Shown in pieces: positions 1 through 8,520 of a stretch of 49,574 bases of DNA. Source of the stretch: JANNMJ01 sp031397815. Its GTDB lineage: Bacteria; Bacteroidota; Bacteroidia; Cytophagales; Hymenobacteraceae. The stretch lies in NCBI GenBank assembly GCA_031397815.1, contig JANNMJ010000154.1, positions 1-49,574 on the forward strand. The letters run 5' to 3'. Within the stretch, counting starts at the first letter, position 1. Each line of letters opens with the position of its first letter. The notes beneath the pieces were generated by a model. That model saw only the letters and a list, made by a program, of their open reading frames with translations. It made no database searches and had not been told where the DNA came from. A program made the translations under genes and the position numbers.

Positions 1-75
1 GCCTTGTGCCCGCCCGCATGTGGCTGGTTTCGGCTGCGGTTAACGTTCATAACCGCATGCGGGCGGGCACAAGGC
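1..75. repeat. Perfect inverted repeat at the window edge
   Basis: Bases 1-20 (GCCTTGTGCCCGCCCGCATG) are the exact reverse complement of bases 56-75, separated by a 35-base loop. There is no gene here. It is an intergenic hairpin element of the same general kind as the others in the window, and its position at the edge fits a contig that broke in a repeat. Confidence 0.8.
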
Positions 76-95
76 CACGCCCCTACGTTGGCTGG
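75..95. repeat. Short repeat shared in inverted orientation with the far end of the window
   Basis: This 21-base stretch (core CCCCTACGTTGG) matches the reverse complement of 49457-49477 with one mismatch. Both copies lie next to other hairpin repeats, so this looks like a dispersed REP-like unit. Confidence 0.6.
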
Positions 96-124
96 CCACG
101 CGATAACCCCGGCCGTATCCGCCA

Positions 125-166
125 AAAACAAACGGGGAAAAGCAGGCATCCCCACTTTTCCCCGTT
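125..166 (-). terminator. Rho-independent terminator of the outer-membrane barrel gene
   Basis: A perfect 12-bp stem (131-142 with 155-166, AACGGGGAAAAG and its complement) with a 12-base loop. Read on the minus strand it is followed by TGTTTTTGG. It starts about 25 bases downstream of the stop of the gene ending at 191, as expected for its terminator. Confidence 0.75.
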
Positions 167-190
167 CGAAAAATGTCCAGTTAGCCCCTC

Positions 191-3100
191 TTAAAAGTCA
201 TACCCCAACGAAATATTATGGCGCGGCGGCAGCGCCACTCCATCCTGGATTCCCCAGCCTAAATCGTACTTCACGTAGAAGCCGAGGAGCGTGGTGCGGG
301 CACCGGCGCCGTAGCCGTACAGGAACGGATTGCGGTAGTTGATAACCGTGGCGAGGAACGGCGACGTGGTATTCGGGTTCAGCGAAGGGTCGGGGATGAC
401 TTGCGTGTTGAACGAGTTGTTCGCCGTGAAGGGGTTCGCGCCAGAGTAAGCGGAACCGGCGTCGAAGAAGCCGATGAGCTGGAGATTGCGGAAGAAACCG
501 GAGCCGATTTGCGCGTTCCCCGCGAAGTACTGCACAATCGGCACGCGCAATTCGGTGTTGAAAAGGAGGTGCCGCGGCCCCGTCCGACTGCCGTACTGGA
601 ACCCGCGCAGCGGCAGCGCGAACTGCTGGTAGAAGAGGTCGGCGGGGAAGGCGGAGTAGGTGAGGTCAGGGTCACGACTAGCGTTGAGCCAGTTATCGAC
701 GCCGCCGAGGATGAACTGCTTCGGCGACGGCCCCGTGAACGCGCCGAACGACAGGCGCGTCGCCCACACAATCTGGCGGTGCACTTTCTGGTAGTGCCGG
801 GCATCGAGGTAAATCTTCCCGAAATTCTCCTGCTTATCGCCGAGCGCCTGCAAGCGGAGATAGCCGAGCTTGATGCGCGTGCCTTCCATCTGGTTCAGCC
901 CGGTGATGATGGAGTTGTCGAAAACCGCCTCGGTGGTGCCGCCGGCAAAATTATTGACCACATCGGGCGCCGTGAACAGGTCGATGGCGCTCAGGCGGGT
1001 GTTCAGGAACGTGCCCGCCAGCTTGATGCTCAGCGAATGCGTGAGCGGGTAGCTGACGCTCGCCGTCACGTCGTGCCGACCAATCCGGAGCTGCCCGGCT
1101 TCGGAATTGAAAAAGTAGCTCGACTTCTGATACGCGAGCTTCATATCGTAGCGCCGCGCCAGATACGAGTACTCGCCGTACAGATTATTCGTGCGGAAAT
1201 CGGTCAGCGTGAAGGCGCCCGCGCGGATGCGGTGGTTTTCGAGGATATCGCCCATCCGCACTTCCCCCACCAGCCCGGTGCCGAGGAGCGGGTCGGCGTA
1301 AAGGCTCGTCACGACGTCGGTGGTGCCGAAACGGATATCGTACGGCACCGGCCCAGCCACCGTGGGGTTCGTGAGCGGCGGCGGCACGAAACCCACCGGC
1401 GCTTTGGCGCGCCGCCGGGGCTTGGGCGCTTCCGAATCAAACTGATAATCATTGGTATTGATGCCCGCGACCGGCGCCTTGGCGCGTGCGGCTGAATCGG
1501 CGGCGGTGGGCGCGGGCTTGGCGGCCGCGGCGCGACGGGTCACCGAATCGGCGGCGGCGGCTACGGGTGGCGCGGCCTTCGGGGCAGCGGCGCGCAGGGC
1601 GCGGTTGGCGCGGTCTTCCAGCGTTTCCTGCCGAACAGTTTTGGCGAGCGCCAGCCCGGCGGGAGCTTGGTAATTGGGGTAGAACCCGACGAACTCGCGC
1701 CCTTGGTCGGCGAAGACGAAGGCGAGGTTTTGGGTGCCGGGGTTGAGGTCGAAGGTCTTGATATTTTCGCCGAAGCTCGTGAGCGGCTGGTGCTGCCGGG
1801 TGCTCAAATCGAGCTGCCACACGCTCCGGACGCCGCTTTCCTCGCTCAAATACGCCACTTGACTGGGCGCAAGCACGCGCGGCCGGGTCTCGTTGGCGAT
1901 GCTGTTGGTGAGGGCGCGGAACCGGCCGCCCGCTTCGCCATCAGCGGAAAGCGTCGCCTGAAAGAGGTCGAAATTATCAACGACGCGGGCGAACGTGCCT
2001 TTGTCGGTGCCGAGCGAATCGGTGGCGGGGCGGTTCGACGAGAAAACGATGGCGTTGTTATCGGGCAGGAAGACGGGCTGCACGTCGTCGTAGATATCGT
2101 TCGTGACCGCTTGGGCGGCGCGCTGCCCGGCGCGCAGCACGTACACATCGCTCTGGCCGTTGCGCACGGCACTGAAAACGAGCTGCTTGCCGTCAGTGGA
2201 GTAGCTCATATCGAGCACCTGCGCGAAGCTTGCCAGCGCGCCGGAGCCTTTCGTGAGGCCCACCGCGAGCTTAATCCGCGTCACGATGCCTTCGCCGTCG
2301 CCGCGCTGACCGCTGACGGTTTTCAGTCGCAGCGCCACCTGCCCGCGCCGCACTTCCGCCACCGCCAATTGCGTGGCCGTGCGCCACGCGAGCAGCGGCA
2401 TCCGCACGTCCACTTGCTGGTCGGGGGTTTTGTAGCCGCCGCGCAGAAGCTGACGCTCCTTGCCCGTGCTGATATCGCGGACCTTCACGCGGTAAGTCCC
2501 GCGCTCATTCGCGACGTACGCCAGATACCTCCCATCGGGTGAGAAAACGGGTTCGGTATAAAGGAAGCCGCGCGAGTTTTTGGTTTTCAGCCGCTGCTCG
2601 TCGGCCACTTCCGCGAACGGGACGGGCGGCTGGTCGCTCTGCTGATAATAGTAGTTGAACCAGTCGCGCATGAATTGCCGGGGCGGCACGTTCAACGACG
2701 ACGCCAGCCCGATTTCCTCATCGCGGGTGATGCGCGTGAGGTTCAGCACGTTCTGAATACTCGTGTAGCCGTACCGCTCGGCCACGTAATTCCAGACGCT
2801 CTGCCCGGCCAGTCGCGGCGAGCGCGCCAGAATGGCCTCGGCCTTGCGCGGCGACTGGTGCCGCACCGCCGACCGCACGTTATCGTCCATCTCCACGCTC
2901 CATCCCTCTGATACATACGCGGCGGCGCCATCAATAAACCACGGCGGGAGCTGAAGCAGGTACGTGGAGCGCAGCTGATCCTTGAGCGACCCGCCGTACA
3001 GCATATCCTGCAACAGGAGTTTCGTGAGGCGGTAGCTGAGGTCGCGCCGGAACTGCGTCTGCCGCCCGTCGAACGCCAGCTCGATGCGGTTTTTCGAGAG

Positions 3101-3463
3101 CGACGTTTCGCCGCCCGTCTGGTAATGCGCGTCGTCGAGGCCGATGTTGCTTTGGCGAAGGTCGCCGACGGAGTTGTAGAGGAGAATGGTGGTTTTGGCG
3201 TACGGGTAGTAGCCAATCAACGACGACACGCGGCGCAGCTCGCGCTCGGCGTACTCGGCGGCGTTGCGCGCCGCTTCCTGCCCTCCGGCGTAATAATAAA
3301 CGTTGAAATTGGCGGTGCCGTAAATCAGCCAGTCGAACCGCTTGTACTGAATCCGGTTCGGCCCAAATACCTCCTGATTGACCTGCGCCGACGCTCCCGG
3401 CGCCGCCCCCAGACCGAGTGCTGCCGCAAGCGCCAGCCGCCGAAGAATGATCGAAATACGCAT
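191..3463 (-). CDS. Outer-membrane protein: peptidase-MA-like domain, TolB-type propeller, C-terminal beta-barrel
   Basis: About 1090 residues. The ATG at 3463 is preferred because it puts a normal signal peptide (MRISIILRRLALAAALGLG, cleavage near ASA-Q) at the N-terminus; the upstream in-frame ATG at 3487 adds only a short polar lead. Residues ~25-300 resemble the peptidase-MA fold, with the helix PPWFIDGAAAYVSEGW, but no HExxH is visible, so proteolysis is doubtful. Residues ~300-620 carry WD40/TolB-like blades (FSPDGRYLAYVANERG, FLPDNNAIVFSSNRP). An Ala/Pro-rich linker follows (~640-730), then a barrel resembling BamA/TamA surface antigens ending in ISLGYDF, with the terminal aromatic residue typical of outer-membrane barrels. 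Role unknown; envelope biogenesis or surface binding is inference. The FAD gene upstream is 85 bp away on the same strand. Confidence 0.8.
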   Translation of the reverse strand: MRISIILRRLALAAALGLGAAPGASAQVNQEVFGPNRIQYKRFDWLIYGTANFNVYYYAGGQEAARNAAEYAERELRRVSSLIGYYPYAKTTILLYNSVGDLRQSNIGLDDAHYQTGGETSLSKNRIELAFDGRQTQFRRDLSYRLTKLLLQDMLYGGSLKDQLRSTYLLQLPPWFIDGAAAYVSEGWSVEMDDNVRSAVRHQSPRKAEAILARSPRLAGQSVWNYVAERYGYTSIQNVLNLTRITRDEEIGLASSLNVPPRQFMRDWFNYYYQQSDQPPVPFAEVADEQRLKTKNSRGFLYTEPVFSPDGRYLAYVANERGTYRVKVRDISTGKERQLLRGGYKTPDQQVDVRMPLLAWRTATQLAVAEVRRGQVALRLKTVSGQRGDGEGIVTRIKLAVGLTKGSGALASFAQVLDMSYSTDGKQLVFSAVRNGQSDVYVLRAGQRAAQAVTNDIYDDVQPVFLPDNNAIVFSSNRPATDSLGTDKGTFARVVDNFDLFQATLSADGEAGGRFRALTNSIANETRPRVLAPSQVAYLSEESGVRSVWQLDLSTRQHQPLTSFGENIKTFDLNPGTQNLAFVFADQGREFVGFYPNYQAPAGLALAKTVRQETLEDRANRALRAAAPKAAPPVAAAADSVTRRAAAAKPAPTAADSAARAKAPVAGINTNDYQFDSEAPKPRRRAKAPVGFVPPPLTNPTVAGPVPYDIRFGTTDVVTSLYADPLLGTGLVGEVRMGDILENHRIRAGAFTLTDFRTNNLYGEYSYLARRYDMKLAYQKSSYFFNSEAGQLRIGRHDVTASVSYPLTHSLSIKLAGTFLNTRLSAIDLFTAPDVVNNFAGGTTEAVFDNSIITGLNQMEGTRIKLGYLRLQALGDKQENFGKIYLDARHYQKVHRQIVWATRLSFGAFTGPSPKQFILGGVDNWLNASRDPDLTYSAFPADLFYQQFALPLRGFQYGSRTGPRHLLFNTELRVPIVQYFAGNAQIGSGFFRNLQLIGFFDAGSAYSGANPFTANNSFNTQVIPDPSLNPNTTSPFLATVINYRNPFLYGYGAGARTTLLGFYVKYDLGWGIQDGVALPPRHNISLGYDF

Positions 3464-3547
3464 CGAATCGAAATAGCGAGAAAGCAAACGTAAGCTACAG
3501 AACCGGCCGCCCCCGACAGCGGGCGAGTAACGAACGTGCGAAGGGCG

Positions 3548-4684
3548 TCAGGCCATACGTCCTGACTCCGGATACAACGCTGCAAACCGCGCTAAGTTCA
3601 CCTCCGGCCAGAGGGTTTCCCGGCCTTCCAGCACGCCCAGTAAGTGGGTCGCCAACCCCGGCGCCAACCCCACGCCTTTCGACCCAAACCCGTTGAAAAT
3701 CCAGACGCGCGGATGCGCCGGATGCGGCCCGAGCAGCGGTCGGCGGTCTTGCACGGCTGGTCGTCGGGCGGCGCGATGCGCCAGCACCGTCGGCGCGGGC
3801 GGCACGAGGCGGGCGAGGCGTTCCAGTAAATCGGCCCGCCCGGCTTCAGTGGGACGGGCGGGCGGCGGGGAGCGCCAGTCATACGTCGCGCCGACGCGGT
3901 AATGGCCCAGCCCACCCGGCTGCGGCACCACATACACGCTCTGGTTGAGGACAGTATCCGGCGGCAGCCCGGCCGGCGGCAGCGCCACATCCAGCACTTC
4001 CCCGGCGTTCGGCGTGAACGGGAGCCAGCCGAACCACGCATCTGCGGCAGCAGCCACCCCGAGGCAGCAGATGGCAAACCGCGCCGACAAGGTGGTGCCA
4101 TCGGCCAGCGTGTAGCCGACGCCCGTTTCAGTAGGTTGCAGCTTAGCTGTATCCACAGCTTCCGCCCGGTACTCATTTTTGCTGATGCGATGCGCACGGA
4201 GCGCATCCAAGAGCGGCTCGGTCAGCAAAAAGCCGCCGCCGAGGATGAGGCCACCGAGCGGCGCCTTTAGCTCCGGACTATCCTGTGGCGGCAGGGTGCC
4301 GATAACGAACGGGCTTTCCGCCTTCGCCAGACCCGCGTTGGCTTCGGCTACCGATGGAAAAAGCTTCCAGATAGGCCGCCCGTGCCAAAGCGGCGCCGTG
4401 CCGAGGCGCTTCTCTACTTCTTGATAAAACGCCGCCGCCGCCGGAAGCAGCTCCTCGGCCCGCCAAGTGAGCGCAAAGCGCCGCCCGGCGAGCGGGTTCA
4501 CCAGCCCGGCCGCCACGCGGGAAGCGGAATCGGGGTCGGGCGTGTCTACGACGAGCACTTTCCAACCGGCCTCGACGAGCGTGTGGGCGAGGACGGCGCC
4601 CGCCAAGCCGTGACCGATAATCAGCGCATCGAGCGAGAGGGGAGAAGTTGCGGGAGCTGCGGGAGTTGCGGGCGGCGAAATCAT
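3548..4684 (-). CDS. FAD-dependent oxidoreductase of the DAO family
   Basis: 378 residues, predicted cytoplasmic. After a low-complexity Pro/Ala N-terminus, residues ~18-45 form a Rossmann dinucleotide site (ALIIGHGLAGAVLAHTL, acidic strand end VLVVDTPD). It is followed by the SRVAAGLVNPLAGRRF segment typical of glycine-oxidase/MnmC-C-like DAO enzymes, and by a C-terminal FAD contact (WIFNGFGSKGVGLAPGLA). Such enzymes oxidise the C-N bond of an amino acid or a modified tRNA base; the substrate cannot be read from the sequence. It has no MnmC methyltransferase half. The codons for the Pro/Ala leader contain a short GGGAGTTGCG-like tandem repeat, so the true start could lie slightly downstream. 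It is divergent from the TlpA-AraC pair. Confidence 0.8.
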   Translation of the reverse strand: MISPPATPAAPATSPLSLDALIIGHGLAGAVLAHTLVEAGWKVLVVDTPDPDSASRVAAGLVNPLAGRRFALTWRAEELLPAAAAFYQEVEKRLGTAPLWHGRPIWKLFPSVAEANAGLAKAESPFVIGTLPPQDSPELKAPLGGLILGGGFLLTEPLLDALRAHRISKNEYRAEAVDTAKLQPTETGVGYTLADGTTLSARFAICCLGVAAAADAWFGWLPFTPNAGEVLDVALPPAGLPPDTVLNQSVYVVPQPGGLGHYRVGATYDWRSPPPARPTEAGRADLLERLARLVPPAPTVLAHRAARRPAVQDRRPLLGPHPAHPRVWIFNGFGSKGVGLAPGLATHLLGVLEGRETLWPEVNLARFAALYPESGRMA

Positions 4685-4737
4685 CGGGTCAAACCTACGG
4701 CCCGCCGTGCGGGTATCGGTAGCGGCGCGGATGGCCG

Positions 4738-4756
4738 GTGACTTTGGTCACTGTTT
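4738..4756. promoter_or_regulatory. Palindrome GTGACTTTGGTCAC, repeated at 7843
   Basis: A 5-bp-arm palindrome (GTGAC/GTCAC) followed by TGTTT in the divergent gap between the FAD gene and the thioredoxin gene. Nearly the same 18 bases occur at 7843-7860 as part of a longer hairpin. It may be an operator or part of a repeat; only the sequence match is certain. Confidence 0.35.
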
Positions 4757-4797
4757 CGGTGTTGCGCGTCCGCTCACCTTTGTCATCTCAATCGCTT

Positions 4798-5400
4798 ATG
4801 ACTCCTGATTCTCCTTCCGAAAAACCCTCAACCCCGCGCCGCCTGCCGTCGTGGGCGCTGACGTTTGGCGTGCTGGTGCTGCTCGTCGCGCTACCCGCCG
4901 GGCTGAAAGCCGAGCTACTGGGGCACGTCCAACGCGCCCTACTCGCCACAGGCCTGTGGCGCCCTTCCACCGACGCAACCACGGCCCGCCAACCGCTCCC
5001 CGACCTGCCCTTGCGCACCCTCGACGGGAAGGAAGCGAACCTGCGCGATTTTCGAGGAAAAGTGGTGTTCCTGAATCTCTGGGCAAGCTGGTGCCCGCCG
5101 TGCCGGGGCGAAATGCCGGGTATTCAGAAGCTCTACGACCAAACCGACCACACCAAAGTGGCCTTCGTAATGCTCTCCCTCGACCAAAAACCCGACGCCG
5201 CCCGCCGCGTGGTGCGGAAAGAGCGCTACACGTTCCCCGTGTACACCCCAGCCGCCAGCTTACCCGCCGAATTCAACGTCTCCGCCATCCCCACCACGTT
5301 CATCATCGACGCGCAAGGCCGCCTAGCGAGTCGCACGGATGGAATGGCCGAATATGATTCGCCCAAATTCCGCGAATTTCTGGAAAAATTAAGTCGATGA
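4798..5400 (+). CDS. TlpA/ResA-like membrane-anchored thioredoxin
   Basis: 200 residues with the ATG at 4798. The upstream in-frame start at 4738 would put extra residues before the anchor. A -7-like CACCTTTG ends 15 bases before this ATG. Residues ~19-38 form one membrane helix, so the thioredoxin domain (~65-200) should face the periplasm. The redox motif is WASWCPPCRGEM (C99, C102), and the cis-proline is in SAIPTTFIID. The family reduces or exchanges disulfides in the envelope, for example during cytochrome maturation; the partner here is unknown. The stop overlaps the start of the AraC gene (ATGA), so the two are almost certainly cotranscribed and translationally coupled. Confidence 0.88.
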   Translation: MTPDSPSEKPSTPRRLPSWALTFGVLVLLVALPAGLKAELLGHVQRALLATGLWRPSTDATTARQPLPDLPLRTLDGKEANLRDFRGKVVFLNLWASWCPPCRGEMPGIQKLYDQTDHTKVAFVMLSLDQKPDAARRVVRKERYTFPVYTPAASLPAEFNVSAIPTTFIIDAQGRLASRTDGMAEYDSPKFREFLEKLSR

Positions 5401-6263
5401 AAACCACTGACCTGCCCGTTTATTCCATCGGCGCGTTCCCCGGCGGCCACTCGCCCGACGGTTTCCATTTGCAGCGCCTCGAAGACCATCTGGTGCGGTT
5501 CCCCGCCGCCGAGGAGCCGCACGGGCACGATTTCTACCTCCTCGTTTTCGTGCGCAGCGGCGCGGGTACCCATACCGTCGATTTCGTGACGTACGCCGTC
5601 GCGCCCGGTCAGCTTTATTGCCTCGTGCCCGGCCAGATTCACAACTGGGCGTTCGCGCCCGGCAGCACGGGTTATGTGGTGTTTTTTACGGCCGAATTTT
5701 ATCTGTATCAATACCCCGGCCGTCGGCTTTACCAATATCCTTTTTTCGGGCATTTCCGTGCCCCGCTCTTGCAGCTCAGCACCGCTGATGAGCCGCCGTT
5801 CGGCCTGTTGCTGGAGCAGATGGTCAATGAAGCGGCTTCCGAATACCCGAACCGCGCCGACGTTTTCCGCGCCTATCTCTACGCGCTCCTTGAAGTTGCC
5901 GCCCGCCGTTACGATGCCGGTCAGCCCGCCGAAAGCCACGCGGGCCAGCGCCAGCTCCGCGAGTTCGAGCAGCTCATTAATCAGCATTACCGCACCCTGC
6001 GCACCGTAAGCGCCTACGCCGACCGCCTCCACCTCACCCCGAATCACCTCAACGCGCTCTGCCGCCAATACCTCCACCAAACCGCCAGCGACCTCATTCA
6101 CCGGCGGCTCGTGGTAGAAGCGCAACGGCGCCTCACACACTCAACGCGCTCGGTACAGCAGATTGCCGATGATTTAGGGTTCGATGACCCATCGTATTTC
6201 TCGCGGTATTTCCGCAAGTACACCGGCCAAACGCCGGAGCAGTTTCGGGGGAAAAAGAAGTAG
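5397..6263 (+). CDS. AraC-family transcriptional regulator
   Basis: 288 residues. The N-terminal ~150 residues form a cupin-type sensor (HGHDFYLLVFVRSGAGTHTVDF, PGQLYCLVPGQIHNW). The C-terminal ~100 residues hold the two AraC helix-turn-helix units, with the family signature QQIADDLGFDDPSYFSRYF followed by RKYTGQTPEQFR. A small ligand bound by the cupin probably controls DNA binding; ligand and targets are unknown. Its ATG overlaps the stop of the thioredoxin gene by four bases, so it may control that operon or simply travel with it. Confidence 0.93.
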   Translation: MKTTDLPVYSIGAFPGGHSPDGFHLQRLEDHLVRFPAAEEPHGHDFYLLVFVRSGAGTHTVDFVTYAVAPGQLYCLVPGQIHNWAFAPGSTGYVVFFTAEFYLYQYPGRRLYQYPFFGHFRAPLLQLSTADEPPFGLLLEQMVNEAASEYPNRADVFRAYLYALLEVAARRYDAGQPAESHAGQRQLREFEQLINQHYRTLRTVSAYADRLHLTPNHLNALCRQYLHQTASDLIHRRLVVEAQRRLTHSTRSVQQIADDLGFDDPSYFSRYFRKYTGQTPEQFRGKKK

Positions 6264-6408
6264 CGTCCCGGCAGTCGGCCGTTTTTCCGCCGAGCGTTGA
6301 TTTGTCCGGTATTTCCCCTGAATCGGCCCTGCGGGGCGGTAGAGTAGGCAGAGACCTTTGTACCGTCGCCCACGGGGGCGGTTCCAGCCTGCTTACCTCT
6401 TCAAATCA

Positions 6409-6876
6409 ATGCCTACTTACCCCACGTCCTCGTTCCGCGCGCTCGTTGAAGCGTGTTGCCCGCGCTGCCATCAGGGCCACATGTTCAGCGCCCCGCTCCA
6501 TAAGCTGACGCATTTCGCCGAAATGCCAGCAGCGTGTCCTGCTTGCGGCTGCGCTTACGAGCCGGAGCCGGGTTTTTATTACGGGTCGATGTACATCTCC
6601 TTCGTCTTTTCGGTGGCGACGCTTTTAATCGTCGGGTTTATTACCTATTTCCTCGGCCACAATCCCGAGGTTTGGGTCTACGTCACGGCCGTGACCGTGG
6701 CAATCACGCTCCTGACGCCGCTCTCGTACCGCGCCTCGCGGGCGTTGATGCTCCACCTGTTCGGGGGCATCGATTTCGACCCCGTCATCGCTGAGCAAGT
6801 CGCCGACGGCACGTATCAGCCGGTGCCGCCGCGCCACCCGAAACGGCCCGCGCCCCGCGCTCTTTCGGTGGCCTAA
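6409..6876 (+). CDS. DUF983 family membrane protein with two zinc-knuckle motifs
   Basis: 155 residues from the ATG at 6409. An upstream in-frame start at 6358 reads through what looks like promoter or leader DNA (GACCTTTG at 6353). Two Cys pairs, CCPRCHQGHMF and ACPACGC, look like a small zinc ribbon. They are followed by GFYYGSMYISF and two hydrophobic segments (SFVFSVATLLIVGFITYFLG; VWVYVTAVTVAITLLTPLSY). This is the DUF983 arrangement. The function is not established; the family is common in Bacteroidota and alphaproteobacteria. Confidence 0.85.
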   Translation: MPTYPTSSFRALVEACCPRCHQGHMFSAPLHKLTHFAEMPAACPACGCAYEPEPGFYYGSMYISFVFSVATLLIVGFITYFLGHNPEVWVYVTAVTVAITLLTPLSYRASRALMLHLFGGIDFDPVIAEQVADGTYQPVPPRHPKRPAPRALSVA

Positions 6877-6972
6877 CGAAGGCGCGACGGGGCGCGCACG
6901 GTTTTCCGCCCTAATCACCAAGCGCCGCTGCGAACCATTGCACATCCCGCCCCGCCACCCGACCTTGCGCCT

Positions 6973-7803
6973 ATGAAAGGCTATTCACTGTCGATAATCG
7001 CCGGGATGCTGGCGGTGGGCTTGTTGGGAAGTTGTTCTTCGGAACCGAAAACGGGGGAAGCGACCGACGCCAAAGCGCCTGCCACAGAGGCGCCCGTGGC
7101 GGAAGTGGGCGAGGCGTCCCCTGATTCCGTGGGCACGCACCACCCGCAAACGCACCACCCCGGCGGCGTAATGGACCCCGCTACGCACAAGCCCGGCGAG
7201 TCGGCGAATGAGCATATGCACGCCCGGCCGTTTGAAGAGCTGGTCGCTGATTTTGATGACCCCGCCCGCTTGGCGTGGCAGCAGCCGAAGCAGGTTATCC
7301 GCTCGTTCGGGCCTTTGAAGGGTAAGACGGTGATGGATATCGGCGCCGGAACGGGCTATTTCAGCTTTCCGCTGGTGCGAATGGGCGCCCGCGTGATCAG
7401 CGCCGATGTCGACGACCGCTTCCTGAAGCTCCTCGAAGAACGGAAAAAGCAGCAGCTTCTCACCGATGACAAGCTCGTCACCCGCAAGCTCCCGTTTGAT
7501 TCGCCGAGCCTCGCGCCCGAAGAGGTCGATATGGTGCTCCTCGTCGATGTGTATCACCATCTGGAAGACCGCCCCGCGTATTTCCGGAAGGTGAAAGCGG
7601 GCCTGAAACCGGGCGGACGCGTCGTCATCATCGATTTCAAGAAAAAAGACCTGCCCGTCGGCCCGCCCGCGTCGATGAAGCTCGCGCCGACGGAGATTCA
7701 GGCCGAGCTGAAAGCCGCCGGTTTCGAGCGGCAGACCGTCGACGATGCCATGCTGCCGTATCAGTACATCATTACGGCTTACCGCGACGCTAAGGCGTCG
7801 TAA
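6973..7803 (+). CDS. Lipoprotein with a class I SAM-dependent methyltransferase domain
   Basis: 276 residues. The N-terminus is a lipoprotein signal (MLAVGLLGSCSS, lipid-acceptor C21) followed by an Ala/Thr/Glu-rich and then His-rich linker (HHPQTHHPGG, NEHMHARPFEEL). The rest is a complete Rossmann methyltransferase: motif I VMDIGAGTGYFSFPL, motif II ISADVDDRF, motif IV DMVLLVDVYHHL, and post-motif LKPGGRVVIIDF. The domain says methyl transfer from SAM, but the signal predicts export out of the cytoplasm, where SAM is not known to be available. Either export is inefficient, SAM is not the cofactor, or the protein has another role. It probably ends at the hairpin at 7834. Confidence 0.85.
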   Translation: MKGYSLSIIAGMLAVGLLGSCSSEPKTGEATDAKAPATEAPVAEVGEASPDSVGTHHPQTHHPGGVMDPATHKPGESANEHMHARPFEELVADFDDPARLAWQQPKQVIRSFGPLKGKTVMDIGAGTGYFSFPLVRMGARVISADVDDRFLKLLEERKKQQLLTDDKLVTRKLPFDSPSLAPEEVDMVLLVDVYHHLEDRPAYFRKVKAGLKPGGRVVIIDFKKKDLPVGPPASMKLAPTEIQAELKAAGFERQTVDDAMLPYQYIITAYRDAKAS

Positions 7804-7833
7804 AAGCGTCTAAAAAAGAACGATGACAATCAG

Positions 7834-7865
7834 CCGGGAACAGTGACTTTAGTCACTGTTCCCGG
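7834..7865. terminator. Perfect 15-bp hairpin after the methyltransferase gene
   Basis: CCGGGAACAGTGACT (7834-7848) pairs perfectly with 7851-7865. It lies 31 bases past the stop at 7803. There is no long T-run (TTCTG follows), so termination is likely but weaker than at classic sites. The inner part is the GTGACTTTAGTCAC palindrome also seen at 4738. Confidence 0.55.
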
Positions 7866-7929
7866 TTCTGCTTTACGGGACCTTTACATGGCTATCGGGG
7901 GAGCGTTTTCTCCTTCGATGCCTCACTGT

Positions 7930-8164
7930 ATGAAGAGTTGAGCAGATTTATACGGGTTGCCTCGCGCAGGGCGCCTATTGTATCGAGTCAGCGGGCCGGC
8001 ACGACGAGGTAATCAGGGTCGGCAAGGTGATGATGGACGTCCTTCCCACCCCCGGCCACACCCCCGAATCGACGACGTACCTGCTGCGCGATGAAACCGC
8101 ACACCCTGCCGCCTTCTCATTCCCCATCCCACCTCTTCAAGCGCAGGCATTGATTGACCGTTAA
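7930..8164 (+). pseudogene. Remnant of a metallo-beta-lactamase-fold hydrolase gene (frameshift plus internal deletion)
   Basis: The ATG at 7930 is followed by one extra base. After it the frame reads RVEQIYTGCLAQGAYCIES, the usual N-terminus of the MBL-fold, rhodanese-linked hydrolases (persulfide dioxygenase-like) as I recall it. It then jumps directly to DEVIRVGKVMMDVLPTPGHT and PESTTYLLRDET, which is the strand carrying the late metal-ligand motif PGHTPEST. The region between these in intact proteins, including the HxHxDH metal site, is missing. The frame then runs to a TAA at 8162-8164, followed by a good terminator at 8191. It is not expected to make an active enzyme. Family assignment rests on remembered motifs. 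Confidence 0.7.
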
Positions 8165-8190
8165 TCTGCTTCGGTCGCGCTTGCTCCAAA

Positions 8191-8229
8191 GGCCCGGCTC
8201 TCTGTGAAAAGGGAGTCGGGTCTTTTTTT
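8191..8229 (+). terminator. Rho-independent terminator
   Basis: A 10-bp stem, GGCCCGGCTC (8191-8200) with GAGTCGGGTC (8213-8222), including two G-T pairs, followed by seven T. It lies 27 bases after the stop of the broken MBL-fold gene and probably once terminated it. Confidence 0.8.
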
Positions 8230-8317
8230 GGGGGGAAAAGGGACGCCTTAGCTGCGCGATTCAGCCTGTCTGCTCGGGGCAATCAAGGCTGAACAGGACT
8301 TGCCGCGCCCTCAACGC

Positions 8318-8504
8318 GCAGCCCCGCTAGGGGCTACCTTCCGGTAGCTTCAACCCAGCTTTCAAAAACCGGCAGTCCCGCTAGGGACTAACCCCGTTCG
8401 CCGTTCAGCCGCCCGGTAAGCACCGTCAGGGTAGCCCCTACGGGGCTGCCGGGCTGCTTTTTTCTATGCAGAAGCTACCGGAAGGTAGCCCCATACGGGG
8501 CTGC
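8318..8504. repeat. Cluster of REP-like inverted repeats
   Basis: The outer arms are 8318-8351 and 8471-8504, near-perfect reverse complements built from GGTAGCCCC and GAAGCTACCGGAAGG blocks. Between them lie further hairpins of the AGCCCC-TAC-GGGGCT kind at about 8431-8450, followed by CTGCTTTTTTCT at 8455-8466, which may act as a terminator. No gene is visible between 8165 and 8520. Confidence 0.75.
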
Positions 8505-8520
8505 TGAATATGGGCTTGAA

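Noticed and set aside
7834..7865. Riboswitch or attenuator
   Set aside because: It lies downstream of a stop codon and is a simple perfect hairpin, so a terminator or repeat is the simpler reading.
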